Counted from the first letter of the stretch, positions 34,600-44,377 are shown. The stretch is 64,000 nt of DNA from G965279355 sp965279355 (GCA_965279355.1 OZ257155.1:3472001-3536000), one strand, 5' to 3'. Notes: a model not told the origin generated them from the letters alone. Made by a program: numbers and translations.

Positions 34600-35532
34600 T
34601 CAGGCCGGCGGCGGAACGGCCGGGCGGCTGGCGGGCGGAATATCCAGGCCCGGTGTCGGGATGGCCATCACCTCGGCGCTCGGCGTCGGATGGCGGATCA
34701 GCTTGAGCAGCCGGATCAGGGTCTCGCGCAGCTGGTGGCGATGCACCACGATATCGACGATGCCGTGTTCGCGGAGATACTCGGCGCGCTGGAAGCCCGG
34801 CGGCAGCTTCTCGCGGATGGTTTCCTCGATGACGCGCGCCCCGGCGAAGCCGATGACGGCGCCGGTCTCGGCGACTGCGACATCGCCCAGCATCGCGAAC
34901 GAGGCGGAGACGCCGCCGGTGGTCGGATCGGCCAGCACCACGAAGAACGGCAGCCCGGCTTCCTTGACCTGTTCGACGGCCACCACGGTGCGTGGCAGCT
35001 GCATCAGCGAGAGGATGCCTTCCTGCATGCGGGCCCCGCCGGAGGACGGAATGGCGATCAGCGGCGCCTGCTGCACTACGGCGAGCTTCGCCGCGGTGAC
35101 AAGACCTTCACCGACGGCAAGGCCCATCGAGCCGCCCATGAATTCGAAATCGAACGCCGCGATGACCACCGGCATGCCGCCCAGCTTGCCATGCGCGACG
35201 ACGATCGCCTCGGCTTCGCGGGTCTTATCCTTGGCATCCTTCAGACGGTCCGCATACTTCTTGGTGTCGCGGAAGCGCAGCGGATCGTTCAGCGTCTTGG
35301 GAAGTTCGCTGCGCTTGAACGCGGCGTCGTCGAACAGCAGTTCCAGACGCTGCCTGGCACGCAGACGCAGGTGATGGCCGCAATGCGGGCAGACGCGCTG
35401 GTTCGCTTCCAGATCGCGATGGAAGATCATCTTGGCGCAGGCCGGGCACTTGTCCCACAGATTGTCGGGAACGTCGGTCTTGCGGACCAGCGCCTTGATC
35501 TTCGGTCGGATAAAGTTCGTCAGCCAGTTCAT
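34600..35532 (-). CDS. accD: Acetyl-CoA carboxylase carboxyltransferase subunit beta
   Basis: A 310-residue subunit that moves the carboxyl group from biotin to acetyl-CoA, with AccA. The N-terminal zinc ribbon has Cys-x2-Cys twice (KCPACAKM and RVCPHCGHHLR). The carboxyltransferase domain includes EFMGGSMGLAVGE and IPSSGGARMQEG. The start codon is three bases after the trpA stop, so it is co-transcribed with trpFBA, an arrangement conserved in alphaproteobacteria. Confidence 0.96.
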   Translation of the reverse strand: MNWLTNFIRPKIKALVRKTDVPDNLWDKCPACAKMIFHRDLEANQRVCPHCGHHLRLRARQRLELLFDDAAFKRSELPKTLNDPLRFRDTKKYADRLKDAKDKTREAEAIVVAHGKLGGMPVVIAAFDFEFMGGSMGLAVGEGLVTAAKLAVVQQAPLIAIPSSGGARMQEGILSLMQLPRTVVAVEQVKEAGLPFFVVLADPTTGGVSASFAMLGDVAVAETGAVIGFAGARVIEETIREKLPPGFQRAEYLREHGIVDIVVHRHQLRETLIRLLKLIRHPTPSAEVMAIPTPGLDIPPASRPAVPPPA

Positions 35533-35535
35533 GGA

Positions 35536-36357
35536 TCAGACCTCGGCGCCGACCTTCTGACGGCGGGCGCTGTGCACCGCATTGGCCAGTCCCTCGACAT
35601 AACGCAGCGCGCTGCGCACCGTGTCGCCGGAGCTGCCGATGATATCGACGAGCGCCGAGCCGACCACGGCTGCGTCGGCGACGCGCGCGATCTCGCCGGC
35701 CTGTTCCGGCGTCTTGATGCCGAAGCCGACCGCGACCGGCAGGTCCGTCGCCGCCTTGATGCGGGTCAGGTTGGCGGAGATCTGGTCGATCGCCCCCGAC
35801 TTTGTGCCGGTGATGCCAAGCACGGCGACGTAATAAATGAAGCCGGACGCGCCGTTGACGACCGTCGGCAGACGCGCATCGTCGGTGGTCGGTGTCGCGA
35901 AACGGATCAGGTCGATTCCCGCCGCCTTCGCGAACGGCTGCACCTCCTGGTCCTCTTCGGGCGGCAGATCGACGATGATCAGGCCGTCGCAGCCGGCGGC
36001 CTTCGCCTCGGCCACGAACTTCTCGACGCCGAAGCGATAGATCGGATTGTAATAGCCCATCAGGATCACCGGCGTTTCCTGATCGGAACGGCGAAAATCG
36101 GCGAGCATGTCGAGGGTGCGGCGGAGCGTGGCGCCGGCCTTATGCGCGCGGATCGCGGCGGCCTGCACCGAGGGGCCATCGGCCATCGGGTCCGTGAACA
36201 TCATGCCAAGCTCGATGAAATCGACACCGGCCTTGGGCAGGCCCTTGAGCACGGCCATCGACGTTCCGTAATCGGGATCGCCAGCCATGATGTAGGTGAC
36301 GAGGCCGGCGCGATCGTCGCGGCGCAGCTTGGCAAAGCGTTCGGCGATGCGGCTCAC
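35536..36357 (-). CDS. trpA: Tryptophan synthase alpha chain
   Basis: A 273-residue TIM-barrel lyase that cleaves indole-3-glycerol phosphate. The catalytic Glu lies in FIELGMMFTDPMADGP and the Asp in GLIIVDLPPEE; VAVGFGIKTPEQA is the phosphate loop. Its ATG overlaps the trpB stop (ATGA), matching the tunnelled alpha-beta complex. Confidence 0.97.
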   Translation of the reverse strand: MSRIAERFAKLRRDDRAGLVTYIMAGDPDYGTSMAVLKGLPKAGVDFIELGMMFTDPMADGPSVQAAAIRAHKAGATLRRTLDMLADFRRSDQETPVILMGYYNPIYRFGVEKFVAEAKAAGCDGLIIVDLPPEEDQEVQPFAKAAGIDLIRFATPTTDDARLPTVVNGASGFIYYVAVLGITGTKSGAIDQISANLTRIKAATDLPVAVGFGIKTPEQAGEIARVADAAVVGSALVDIIGSSGDTVRSALRYVEGLANAVHSARRQKVGAEV

Positions 36358-37568
36358 AGCTTCACTCCCAGCGCGTTTGCTACCGTGAAGACATCCTTAT
36401 CGCCACGGCCGCACAGATTCATCACCAGCAGATGATCGCGCGGCTGAAGCGGCGCGAACTTCATGACCTCGGCCAGCGCATGCGCCGGCTCCAGCGCCGG
36501 CAGGATGCCTTCCATCTTGGCGCACAGCTTGAAGGCTTCCAGCGCTTCGTGGTCGGTGGCCGAAACGTAAGTGACGCGCTCGATGTCGTGCAGCCACGCA
36601 TGCTCGGGTCCGATGCCGGGATAGTCGAGGCCGGCGGAGATCGAATGCGCTTCGGTGATCTGCCCGTCGTCATCCTGCAGCAGATAGGTGCGGTTGCCGT
36701 GCAGCACGCCGGGCTGGCCGCCCGTGAGCGACGCCGCATGCTTGCCGGTCTCGAGGCCAAGCCCCGCCGCCTCGACCGCGCGCATCGCGACTGTCGGATC
36801 GTCGAGGAACGGATGGAACAGGCCCATCGCATTCGAGCCGCCGCCGATGCAGGCAATCAGCGTATCGGGCAGGCGGCCTTCGAGCGCGTGAAGCTGCTCG
36901 CGCACTTCCTCGCCGATCACCGCCTGGAAGTCGCGGACCATCGCCGGATAGGGATGCGGGCCGGCCACGGTGCCGATCAGGTAATAAGTGGTGTCGACAT
37001 TGGCGACCCAGTCGCGCAACGCGTCGTTCATCGCATCCTTGAGCGTCGCCGAGCCGGAGGTGACCGGCTTCACCTCGGCGCCCAGCAGCTTCATGCGGAA
37101 CACGTTGGGCGCCTGCCGCTCGATATCGGTCGAGCCCATGTAGATGGTGCAGGGCAGGTTGAACAGCGCACAGACCGTTGCCGTCGCCACGCCGTGCTGG
37201 CCGGCGCCGGTTTCGGCGATGATGCGCGTCTTGCCCATGCGGCGGGCTAGCAGGATCTGGCCCATGCAGTTGTTGATCTTGTGCGCGCCGGTGTGATTGA
37301 GCTCGTCGCGCTTGAAGTAGATCTTCGCGCCGCCGAGCTGGTTGGTCAGGCGCTCGGCGAAATACAGCGGGCTCGGCCGGCCGACATAATATTTGAGGTA
37401 GTAGTCGAGCTCGGTCTGGAACGACGGATCGGCCTTGGCGGCCGTGTAGGCGCGCTCAACTTCGAGGATAAGCGGCATGAGCGTCTCGGCGACGAACCGG
37501 CCGCCATAAAGACCGAAATGACCGCGCTCGTCCGGCCCGGTGCGGAAGGAGTTAAGAGGTGCCGCCAT
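36354..37568 (-). CDS. trpB: Tryptophan synthase beta chain
   Basis: A 404-residue PLP enzyme. The PLP-binding Lys is in LNHTGAHKINNCMG, the phosphate loop is GGGSNAMGLF, and ETGAGQHGVATA is the substrate loop. ATG 37568 gives the family N-terminus (AAPLNSFRTGPDERGHFG); a GTG 39 bases upstream is possible but not needed. Downstream of trpF by 86 bases. Confidence 0.97.
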   Translation of the reverse strand: MAAPLNSFRTGPDERGHFGLYGGRFVAETLMPLILEVERAYTAAKADPSFQTELDYYLKYYVGRPSPLYFAERLTNQLGGAKIYFKRDELNHTGAHKINNCMGQILLARRMGKTRIIAETGAGQHGVATATVCALFNLPCTIYMGSTDIERQAPNVFRMKLLGAEVKPVTSGSATLKDAMNDALRDWVANVDTTYYLIGTVAGPHPYPAMVRDFQAVIGEEVREQLHALEGRLPDTLIACIGGGSNAMGLFHPFLDDPTVAMRAVEAAGLGLETGKHAASLTGGQPGVLHGNRTYLLQDDDGQITEAHSISAGLDYPGIGPEHAWLHDIERVTYVSATDHEALEAFKLCAKMEGILPALEPAHALAEVMKFAPLQPRDHLLVMNLCGRGDKDVFTVANALGVKL

Positions 37569-37654
37569 GTTCCGAAACTGTGTGTTGGGGAGCCCTTTAT
37601 TAACCACAGGGCGTACGGCGAAAGCGAGGCTTTCCTTGGGCGTAGCCGGGTGGA

Positions 37655-38293
37655 TCAGGGCGCACGGGCGATGCGCATGAACCCGATGATTTTAAAGGGG
37701 TTTTTTCGGCCGGGGCGATCCTCGACGCCGGACGAAACGTCGATGGCTGGCGCCTTTGTGACCTTCAGCGCCCGGCCGATATTGTCCTGGTTCAATCCGC
37801 CCGACAGCATCCAGGGCAGCGCGAAGCGTTTTCCGGCCAGCAATGACCAGTCGAAGGATCGCGCATTGCCGCCGGGAAGGGCCCGATGCCGGCGCGGCGG
37901 CCGTGCATCGAAGATCAGGCCGTCGGCGACGTCGGCATAGCGTTGCGCGGCGGCAAGGTCGCGCGCTTCTTCGACCGGGATTGCTTTCACCACCTTAAGG
38001 CCGGTCATCCGCCGGATGGCGGCAACCCGACCCGGCGTTTCCTTGCCGTGTAGCTGAATCACGTCGGGGCGGAAATGCCGAAGGGTGCGATGAAGCAACG
38101 CGTCGTCGGGATCGACGAACAGCGCCACGCGTTTCACGGATTTGGGCAGGCGCGCCGCGAGCGCGGCGGCTGTCGCCGGGGAAACGGAGCGCGGGCTCGG
38201 CGGATAAAAAACGAAACCGGCAAAATCCGCTCGCGCCGCCGCGCGCACCGCGCTGGCGGAATTGAGGCCGCAGATTTTGACTTTCACGGTCAT
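37655..38293 (-). CDS. trpF: Phosphoribosylanthranilate isomerase
   Basis: A 212-residue TIM barrel. The catalytic Cys is in VKICGLNSA and the Asp in AIDVSSGVED. A REP-like element sits just upstream, between it and pyrF. Confidence 0.95.
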   Translation of the reverse strand: MTVKVKICGLNSASAVRAAARADFAGFVFYPPSPRSVSPATAAALAARLPKSVKRVALFVDPDDALLHRTLRHFRPDVIQLHGKETPGRVAAIRRMTGLKVVKAIPVEEARDLAAAQRYADVADGLIFDARPPRRHRALPGGNARSFDWSLLAGKRFALPWMLSGGLNQDNIGRALKVTKAPAIDVSSGVEDRPGRKNPFKIIGFMRIARAP

Positions 38294-38319
38294 CGCGGCG
38301 TTGTAGCACCCCCTAGATT

Positions 38320-38428
38320 GTCACCCCAGCGAAAGCTGGGGCCCAGCCGTTGGGTGTTCGCCGGGAGTGCTGACAGCGGAATGGCTGAGCGATCGCTCCA
38401 CCTGGGTCCCAGCTTTCGCTGGGATGAC
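38320..38428. repeat. REP-like palindromic element, copy B
   Basis: About 109 bases with the same inverted ends (GTCACCCCAGCGAAAGCTGG and CCAGCTTTCGCTGGGATGAC) as copies A and C, but a different core. The arms have changed in concert (CCAGC/GCTGG instead of CCGGC/GCCGG), so pairing is kept. Confidence 0.85.
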
Positions 38429-38441
38429 AGTGGAGAGGGGG

Positions 38442-39155
38442 CTATGCCTTCGCTATCTCTTCCGCGATACGCGCAAGCGCCGCACCCGGATCGTCGCTCT
38501 GGGTGATCGGGCGGCCGATCACCAGATAGTCGGCGCCGCGCTGGATGGCTTCGGTCGGCGTCATTGCGCGCTTCTGGTCGTTGGATACGGCGGCGGCCGG
38601 GCGGATGCCGGGTGTCACCAGCAGGAAATTGGGGCCGCATTCGTCGCGAAGCGCCTTGAGCTCATGGGGCGAGCACACCACGCCGTCGAGGCCGGATTTT
38701 TTGGCCAGTGCCGCCAATCGCCGCGCCTGGTCGATCACGGGCGCCTGCTGACCGACGGCAGAGAGATCGCTGTCGTCGAGGCTGGTGAGCACGGTGATGC
38801 CGAGGAGTTGCGGCCGCGAGGAGCCCGCGGCCTTCGCGGCTTCCGACGCCGCGCGCATCATCGCTTCGCCGCCGGAGGTGTGGATGGTCAGGAAGCGCGG
38901 ATTGAGGCTGCAGGCGGATCGCACGCCGCCTGCCACGGTGTTGGGAATGTCGTGCAGCTTGAGATCGAGAAAGAGCGGCATCGGCCCGGCGACCGCGCGG
39001 ACACCCTGCGGGCCGTTGGCCACGAAGAATTCGAGGCCCAACTTGATGAAGGACAGGTTGGTGGCGAGCCGCCCGACATCGGCATGTGCGTCAGCCAGCG
39101 TCATGCGGTCGATGGCAACAATGATTCGGGAGGCGGGATCGGCGGGCTTGGTCAT
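38442..39155 (-). CDS. pyrF: Orotidine 5'-phosphate decarboxylase
   Basis: A 237-residue TIM barrel that makes UMP. The catalytic D-x-K-x-x-D cluster is FLDLKLHDIPNT, and LLVTPGIRP is the phosphate loop. Between an ornithine cyclodeaminase-like gene and trpF, separated from the latter by the REP-like copy B. Confidence 0.96.
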   Translation of the reverse strand: MTKPADPASRIIVAIDRMTLADAHADVGRLATNLSFIKLGLEFFVANGPQGVRAVAGPMPLFLDLKLHDIPNTVAGGVRSACSLNPRFLTIHTSGGEAMMRAASEAAKAAGSSRPQLLGITVLTSLDDSDLSAVGQQAPVIDQARRLAALAKKSGLDGVVCSPHELKALRDECGPNFLLVTPGIRPAAAVSNDQKRAMTPTEAIQRGADYLVIGRPITQSDDPGAALARIAEEIAKA

Positions 39156-39199
39156 CTTGTCCGACTCTGGTGAGCCGGTCTTTTAGCACAGCTCCGCCG

Positions 39200-40162
39200 C
39201 TATCGCAGCGTCACCCGCTCCTCGCCGCCCTGGCTCCGCTCAAAGACCATGATCGCCGCCGCGAGGTCTTCCAGTGCCGTGCCGACGGATTTGAAGAGCG
39301 TAATCTGATTGTAAAAACTGCGACCGTGGCAGCGGCCCTGGGTCAGCTCGGCGAGATCGCCGGCGATGTGTTTTTCGGTGATGAGGCCGCTTTTGAGCGG
39401 CTGGACGATATCGCCGGATTCCTCCAGCGCCTGCATCGTGTCGACATAGACACGGCTGCGGTCGATCACGGCGTCGTCGGATTCCCGCATCTCCGGCTTG
39501 TAGCTGCCGACGAGATCGATGTGCTGGCCTTCCTTCAGCCAGTCACCATGCAGCAGCGGTTCGGTCGCCGGTGTGGCGGAGCTGACGATATCGGCGCCGC
39601 GCACGGCGGCTTCGAGATCGCGGGTTGCCGTCACTTTCATGTAGCGATTGGTCAATGTCTGCGCGAGCCGCTCCGCCTTTTCGAAATGGCGGCCCCAGAT
39701 CACGACTTCGGTGATCGGCCGCACCGTTGCATGCGCGATGATCAGCTGCGGCGCCAGTGCGCCGGTGCCGATCATCACCAGGCGATGCGCATCCGGCCGG
39801 GCCAGATATTTGGCGGCCAGCGCCGAGGCGGCGGCGGTGCGCCGCTTGGTCAGCATATGCGCGTCGATGGCGGCCAGCGGTTCGCCGGTGCGCCCGGCCA
39901 TCAGGAGATAGGTCCCCTGCAGCATCGGCTGCTCGGCGGTGTTGTTGCCGGGAAAGAGGGTGGTGACCTTGACGCCGAGATAACGGCCGACCTGCCAGGC
40001 CGGCATGATCAGCATGGTCGCGAGATCGCTACCGGGAACGGGGATTTCGTGATGATGGCGCGGCGGTGCGTCGACGCCGGAGCGGAACATCTGCCGCAGC
40101 CGCTCGATCAGCGGCTCGGTCTCAAGGACGGATTCGACTGCGCTGGCGCCCAGGACCCGCAT
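39200..40162 (-). CDS. Ornithine cyclodeaminase / mu-crystallin family protein
   Basis: A 320-residue NAD(P)-dependent enzyme of this family. The Rossmann motif reads MIGTGALAPQLIIAHA, and IDLVGSYKPEMRE and SATPATEP are characteristic. Members include ornithine cyclodeaminase, alanine dehydrogenase and ketimine reductase; the substrate cannot be read. Its ATG shares a base with the stop of the LapA-like gene, so the two are coupled. It is not part of the usual pyrF-ihfB neighbourhood. Confidence 0.85.
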   Translation of the reverse strand: MRVLGASAVESVLETEPLIERLRQMFRSGVDAPPRHHHEIPVPGSDLATMLIMPAWQVGRYLGVKVTTLFPGNNTAEQPMLQGTYLLMAGRTGEPLAAIDAHMLTKRRTAAASALAAKYLARPDAHRLVMIGTGALAPQLIIAHATVRPITEVVIWGRHFEKAERLAQTLTNRYMKVTATRDLEAAVRGADIVSSATPATEPLLHGDWLKEGQHIDLVGSYKPEMRESDDAVIDRSRVYVDTMQALEESGDIVQPLKSGLITEKHIAGDLAELTQGRCHGRSFYNQITLFKSVGTALEDLAAAIMVFERSQGGEERVTLR

Positions 40163-40533
40163 CAGGGGAGGAACGACGGCAGGGCCGGCGGCGCGTCGCG
40201 CGGCGGGCCGGACAGGGCGGGCGAGGCCGGCAGTGTCCCCTGCGCAACCGCATCCTGTCGCGCCTTCAGCGCCTCGTTCTCACGTTCCAGCGCGGCGATG
40301 CGGCGGGCCTGGGCGCGGGCCCGTTTGCGAATCGCATGCCCTGAGAACCACGCGGCAACGCCGCCGATGAGAATCCCGAGATAGAGCGGCAGCACGATGG
40401 CGAGATAGAGCGGGACATCGATCGTTTCGGCGAACGGCCACAGGCTGACCGTCACCGTTTCGCGATTGGCCACGGCGAAGATCGCCGCCAGAAGCAGCAA
40501 CGGGAAACCGACAATCCAGAAGATAAATTTCAT
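40162..40533 (-). CDS. LapA-like (DUF1049) membrane protein
   Basis: A 123-residue inner-membrane protein: helix 1 at about 2-22 (IFWIVGFPLLLLAAIFAVAN), helix 2 at about 40-64, a basic stretch (RKRARAQARR) and a coiled region, then a Pro-rich tail. The NRETVTVSLWPF segment between the helices is the family signature. It follows ihfB, as often in proteobacteria. Role in lipopolysaccharide assembly is known for E. coli LapA; here only inferred. Confidence 0.85.
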   Translation of the reverse strand: MKFIFWIVGFPLLLLAAIFAVANRETVTVSLWPFAETIDVPLYLAIVLPLYLGILIGGVAAWFSGHAIRKRARAQARRIAALERENEALKARQDAVAQGTLPASPALSGPPRDAPPALPSFLP

Positions 40534-40587
40534 CGGCGCTCAATCCGCCGAGATTGCCGGCGCGAAGACGGCCGGAGCAGCAGACGC

Positions 40588-40872
40588 TCAACCCTTGCCG
40601 TTGAGCTTCTCGCGCAGTTCCTTGCCGGTCTTGAAGAAGGGGACAGCCTTTTCCTGAACCTGAACGGCCTCGCCGGTGCGCGGGTTCCGCCCGACGCGCG
40701 ACTGACGCTTTTTGACCGAAAAGGCACCGAAGCCGCGAAGCTCGACCCGGTCACCGCGGGCGAGTGCGCCGGTGATCTCATCGAACACGGTCGAGACAAT
40801 GCGCTCGACGTCGCGCTGATAGAGATGCGGATTGGTTTCCGCGAGCTTGAGGATGAGTTCGGATTTGGTCAT
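40588..40872 (-). CDS. ihfB: Integration host factor subunit beta
   Basis: A 94-residue HU-family DNA-bending protein from ATG 40872. RGFGAFSVKKRQSRVGRNPRTG is the DNA-intercalating arm region with the Pro of the family, and TKSELILKLAETNPHL is the dimer helix. The longer frame upstream is rejected as non-homologous. It bends DNA at promoters, including sigma-54 promoters (rpoN is in the window). Confidence 0.95.
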   Translation of the reverse strand: MTKSELILKLAETNPHLYQRDVERIVSTVFDEITGALARGDRVELRGFGAFSVKKRQSRVGRNPRTGEAVQVQEKAVPFFKTGKELREKLNGKG

Positions 40873-40930
40873 GGCTGCCGCACAAACCCTGTTTCCGGGG
40901 CCATTTTTCGGCTGCCATTTACCCTGCAGC

Positions 40931-41869
40931 CTAGCGTGCCCCCAATTCAGGGTGCCAGAGCGCCACCAACCCGTCAAGGGTAAGCCTCTCAGACAAATAC
41001 GTTTTTCCGGTCAGGGCGGAGACGGCGCTGTGCACCAGGCCGCGCCAGAATTCGTCGTCCCGCTCGATGTCGATGCGGCGGGCGGGCAGGGACCGGGCAA
41101 CGCCGCGCTCGGCCAGCCAGTCGCGGGCCTCGCGCTCCCCGCCCAGGCGGTCGATGAGGCCGGCGGCGAGGGCCTGGCGGCCGGTGTAGACCCTGCCGTC
41201 GCCGATCAGCAGGGCCCGCTCGCGGGGCATGCCCCGGCGGTCGGCGACCATGCCGACGAACATGTCGTGCATGTCCTCGATCAGCAGCCGGGTCACCGAA
41301 CGGACCTCGTCGGTCATCGGCTCGAATGGCGAGGGGGCGGCCTTGAGGGGGCTGCTTTTGATCGCCTCGGCGGAGATGCCGAGCTTGGCCAAGAGGCCGG
41401 TCACGTCCGTGGTCTGGAGGATGACGCCGATCGAGCCGGTGAGGGTGCCCTCGCGCGCCACGATATGGTCGGCGGCCAGCGCCACCATGTAGCCGCCCGA
41501 GGCCGCGATTTCGCCCAGCACGGCCACGACGGGCTTCTTTTCGGCGGCGGCGCGCAGCTGCCGGAACAGGGACTCGCCGCCGACGACGGTCCCGCCCGGG
41601 CTGTCGATCCGCACCATGATCGCCTTCACCTGCGAATCCTCGGTGAGCTCGGCGATGGTCCGGGCGCGGTCGGAATCATCGACGATGATCCCGGAAACCG
41701 GCAGCACGGCGACGAAATCGTTGAATTCGAAAACGCCGAGCCGCCCCGCATAGGCGACGATCGCGGCAACGGCGAAGAGGACGGCCAGGATGCGCCAGCC
41801 CGAGAGCTGCCGCTTGAGACGCCGGCGGTCGACGATGGCGTCGGGATCCGGCGGAGTGGATTGCTGCAT
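40931..41869 (-). CDS. sppA: Signal peptide peptidase SppA, short form
   Basis: A 312-residue membrane-anchored Ser/Lys peptidase of the S49 family. One anchor helix lies at about 29-42. Catalytic Ser is in IAASGGYMVALAAD and the Lys in LGISAEAIKSSPLKA; RIDSPGGTVVGGE is the oxyanion strand. It degrades cleaved signal peptides. ATG 41869 is preferred over a TTG start 21 bases upstream. Confidence 0.92.
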   Translation of the reverse strand: MQQSTPPDPDAIVDRRRLKRQLSGWRILAVLFAVAAIVAYAGRLGVFEFNDFVAVLPVSGIIVDDSDRARTIAELTEDSQVKAIMVRIDSPGGTVVGGESLFRQLRAAAEKKPVVAVLGEIAASGGYMVALAADHIVAREGTLTGSIGVILQTTDVTGLLAKLGISAEAIKSSPLKAAPSPFEPMTDEVRSVTRLLIEDMHDMFVGMVADRRGMPRERALLIGDGRVYTGRQALAAGLIDRLGGEREARDWLAERGVARSLPARRIDIERDDEFWRGLVHSAVSALTGKTYLSERLTLDGLVALWHPELGAR

Positions 41870-41894
41870 CGGGAGTGCGCCCTTCAGCAAACGT

Positions 41895-41936
41895 CAGAAA
41901 AAAGAAAGGCCGGCCCGCTGGTTTGGCGGGCCGGCC
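41895..41936 (-). terminator. Terminator of rpsA
   Basis: An 11-bp perfect stem (41908-41918 with 41926-41936), loop TGGTTTG. The T-run on the minus strand corresponds to 41895-41907. It separates rpsA from sppA. Confidence 0.93.
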
Positions 41937-41948
41937 CGGTGAGAGCGA

Positions 41949-43652
41949 TCACTCGCTCTTGTCGTCCTTTTCCTTTTCCTTCTTGGCGCGGTTGAGGGCC
42001 GCACCGAGGATGTCGCCGAGGCTGGCGCCGGAGTCGGACGAGCCGAACTGCGCCATCGCTTCCTTGTCCTCGTCGATTTCCTTCGCCTTGATCGACAGCG
42101 TGATCTTGCGGGCCGCGCGGTCGATGTTGGTGATCTTCGCGTCGACCTTTTCGCCGACGGCGAAACGGTCCGGGCGCTGTTCGCTGCGCTCGCGCGAGAG
42201 GTCCGACTTGCGGATGAAGCCGGTCAGGCCTTCGTCGCCGACCGAGACTTCGACGCCGCCGTCGTTGGTCGCGGTCACGGTGCCGGTGACGATCATGCCC
42301 TTCTTGACGGAATCGCCGGCCGATTCGAACGGATCGTTGGTGAGCTGCTTGATGCCCAGCGAGATGCGTTCCTTCTCGACATCGACGTCGAGCACCTTGA
42401 CCTTAACGCGGTCGCCCTTCTTGTGGTTCTTGATGGCTTCCTCGCCGGGCGTACGCCAGTCGATATCCGACAGGTGCACCATGCCGTCGATGTCGCCGGG
42501 CAGGCCGACGAACAGGCCGAACTCGGTGATGTTCTTGACCTCGCCCTCGATCTCCGTGTCGACCGGGAACTGGTCGCGGAAGGCTTCCCACGGATTGGCG
42601 AAGCACTGCTTGAGGCCCAGGCTGATGCGGCGCTTGGTCGCGTCGACATCGAGCACCATGACTTCGACTTCCTGGCTCGTCGAAACGATCTTGCCGGGAT
42701 GCACGTTCTTCTTGGTCCAGCTCATCTCTGAAACGTGGACTAGGCCTTCGATGCCCGGCTCCAGTTCGACGAACGCGCCGTAGTCGGTGATGTTGGTCAC
42801 GCGGCCCTTGAAGCGGGTGCCCGCCGGGTACTTGGCGGCAACGCCTTCCCACGGATCCGCCTCGAGCTGCTTCATGCCGAGCGAGATGCGCTGCGTCTCG
42901 GAGTTGAAACGGATGACCTGCACGGTCACCTGCTGGCCGATCTGCAGGGCTTCCGACGGATGGTTGATGCGGCGCCACGCGATATCCGTGACGTGCAGCA
43001 GACCGTCGACGCCACCCAGGTCAACGAACGCACCGTAATCGGTGATGTTCTTGACCACGCCCTGAAGGACCTGGCCTTCCTTGAGCGAGGCGACGAGTTC
43101 GGAGCGCTGTTCGGCGCGGGTCTCTTCGAGGACGGCGCGGCGCGAGACAACGATGTTGCCGCGGCTGCGATCCATCTTGAGGATCTGGAAGGGCTGCGGC
43201 GAGCCGATGAGCGGCGTCACGTCGCGGACCGGACGGATGTCGACCTGGCTGCCGGGCAGGAAGGCCACGGCGCCGCCGAGATCGACGGTGAAGCCACCCT
43301 TCACGCGGCCGAAGATCACGCCGGTAACGCGGATCTGATCCTTGAAGGATTTCTCGAGCTGGCCCCATGCCTCTTCGCGCTTGGCCTTCTCGCGGCTGAG
43401 CACGCACTCGCCGTTCTTGTCTTCCATGCGCTCAACGAAGACGTCGACCATGTCGCCGACCTTCAGCTCGGCCGGCTGGCCGGGAGCGCCGAATTCCTTG
43501 ACCGCCACGCGGCCCTCGGCCTTGAGGCCGACATCGATAATCGCGAAATCGTTTTCGAGCGAGATGATGCGACCCTTGGTCACGTATCCGCCAAAGCCGG
43601 TCGTCTTGCTGAGGGATTCCTCGAGCAATTCAGCGAAATTTTCTTCGGTCAT
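41949..43652 (-). CDS. rpsA: 30S ribosomal protein S1
   Basis: A 567-residue protein of six S1 (OB-fold) repeats. The better four repeats show the pattern G-x-V-x-x-ITDYGAFV-x-L (KNITDYGAFVDLGGVDGLLH, TNITDYGAFVELEPGIEGLV, KNITEFGLFVGLPGDIDGMV). It binds mRNA and helps start translation. The start ATG at 43652 follows AAAGGG. Downstream of cmk by 80 bases. Confidence 0.97.
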   Translation of the reverse strand: MTEENFAELLEESLSKTTGFGGYVTKGRIISLENDFAIIDVGLKAEGRVAVKEFGAPGQPAELKVGDMVDVFVERMEDKNGECVLSREKAKREEAWGQLEKSFKDQIRVTGVIFGRVKGGFTVDLGGAVAFLPGSQVDIRPVRDVTPLIGSPQPFQILKMDRSRGNIVVSRRAVLEETRAEQRSELVASLKEGQVLQGVVKNITDYGAFVDLGGVDGLLHVTDIAWRRINHPSEALQIGQQVTVQVIRFNSETQRISLGMKQLEADPWEGVAAKYPAGTRFKGRVTNITDYGAFVELEPGIEGLVHVSEMSWTKKNVHPGKIVSTSQEVEVMVLDVDATKRRISLGLKQCFANPWEAFRDQFPVDTEIEGEVKNITEFGLFVGLPGDIDGMVHLSDIDWRTPGEEAIKNHKKGDRVKVKVLDVDVEKERISLGIKQLTNDPFESAGDSVKKGMIVTGTVTATNDGGVEVSVGDEGLTGFIRKSDLSRERSEQRPDRFAVGEKVDAKITNIDRAARKITLSIKAKEIDEDKEAMAQFGSSDSGASLGDILGAALNRAKKEKEKDDKSE

Positions 43653-43732
43653 TTAATTCCCTTTAGTCCGGGCATCCGTACCGCACCATGCGGCCCGCCG
43701 ATGCCGGGGCTGGTTGCCGTCAGGGCCAATCC

Positions 43733-44377
43733 CTAACGGGCGTTTTGCTTGCTCAGCACGTAGGCCAACGCCTTTTCAAAGGCCTCGTCGGCATTTAACC
43801 CTGTTGTATCAAGGTCATAGGCGTCGTCTGCTTTTTTCAGGGCAGCGATGCCGCGGTTGCTGTCGCGCTCGTCGCGCGTCTTCATTTCCGCAAGAACGCG
43901 CGCGTATGTAGCGGAATCCCCACGTTCCTGCAACTCCTTGAACCGCCGTTTGGCGCGGACTTCCAGGGAGGCGTGGACGAACAGCTTGATCACATCGGGC
44001 TCCGGGCAGACGACGGTCCCGATGTCGCGCCCGTCCAGGACCGAGCCGTGCGAGACGACCGGCGGGTTGCGGGCGAAGTTCCGCTGGAAATCGAGCAGGG
44101 CGGCGCGCACCTCCGGCTGCGCCGAGACGATGGAGGCGGCCTCGCCGATTTTCTCCTCCCGGAGGTTGGGGGCGGCCGTATCCCGCAGATGCATCGCACG
44201 CGCGGCGTCCGCCGCGGCCTGCTGGTCATGCGGGTCCTTGCCGGCGCCAAGCACCTTGGCGGCAACCGCGCGATAGAGACTGCCGGTGTCGAGATAAGAC
44301 AGGCTGAAATGATTGGCGAGGCGGCGCGCCAGGGTGCCTTTGCCGGCAGCGGCCGGCCCGTCGATGGCGATTATCAT
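43733..44377 (-). CDS. cmk: Cytidylate kinase
   Basis: A 214-residue NMP kinase that phosphorylates CMP and dCMP. The P-loop is AIDGPAAAGKGTLARRLA, and LDGRDIGTVV and DERDSNRG are the LID and NMP segments. ATG 44377 overlaps the aroA stop. The long frame upstream is a shadow of aroA. Confidence 0.96.
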   Translation of the reverse strand: MIIAIDGPAAAGKGTLARRLANHFSLSYLDTGSLYRAVAAKVLGAGKDPHDQQAAADAARAMHLRDTAAPNLREEKIGEAASIVSAQPEVRAALLDFQRNFARNPPVVSHGSVLDGRDIGTVVCPEPDVIKLFVHASLEVRAKRRFKELQERGDSATYARVLAEMKTRDERDSNRGIAALKKADDAYDLDTTGLNADEAFEKALAYVLSKQNAR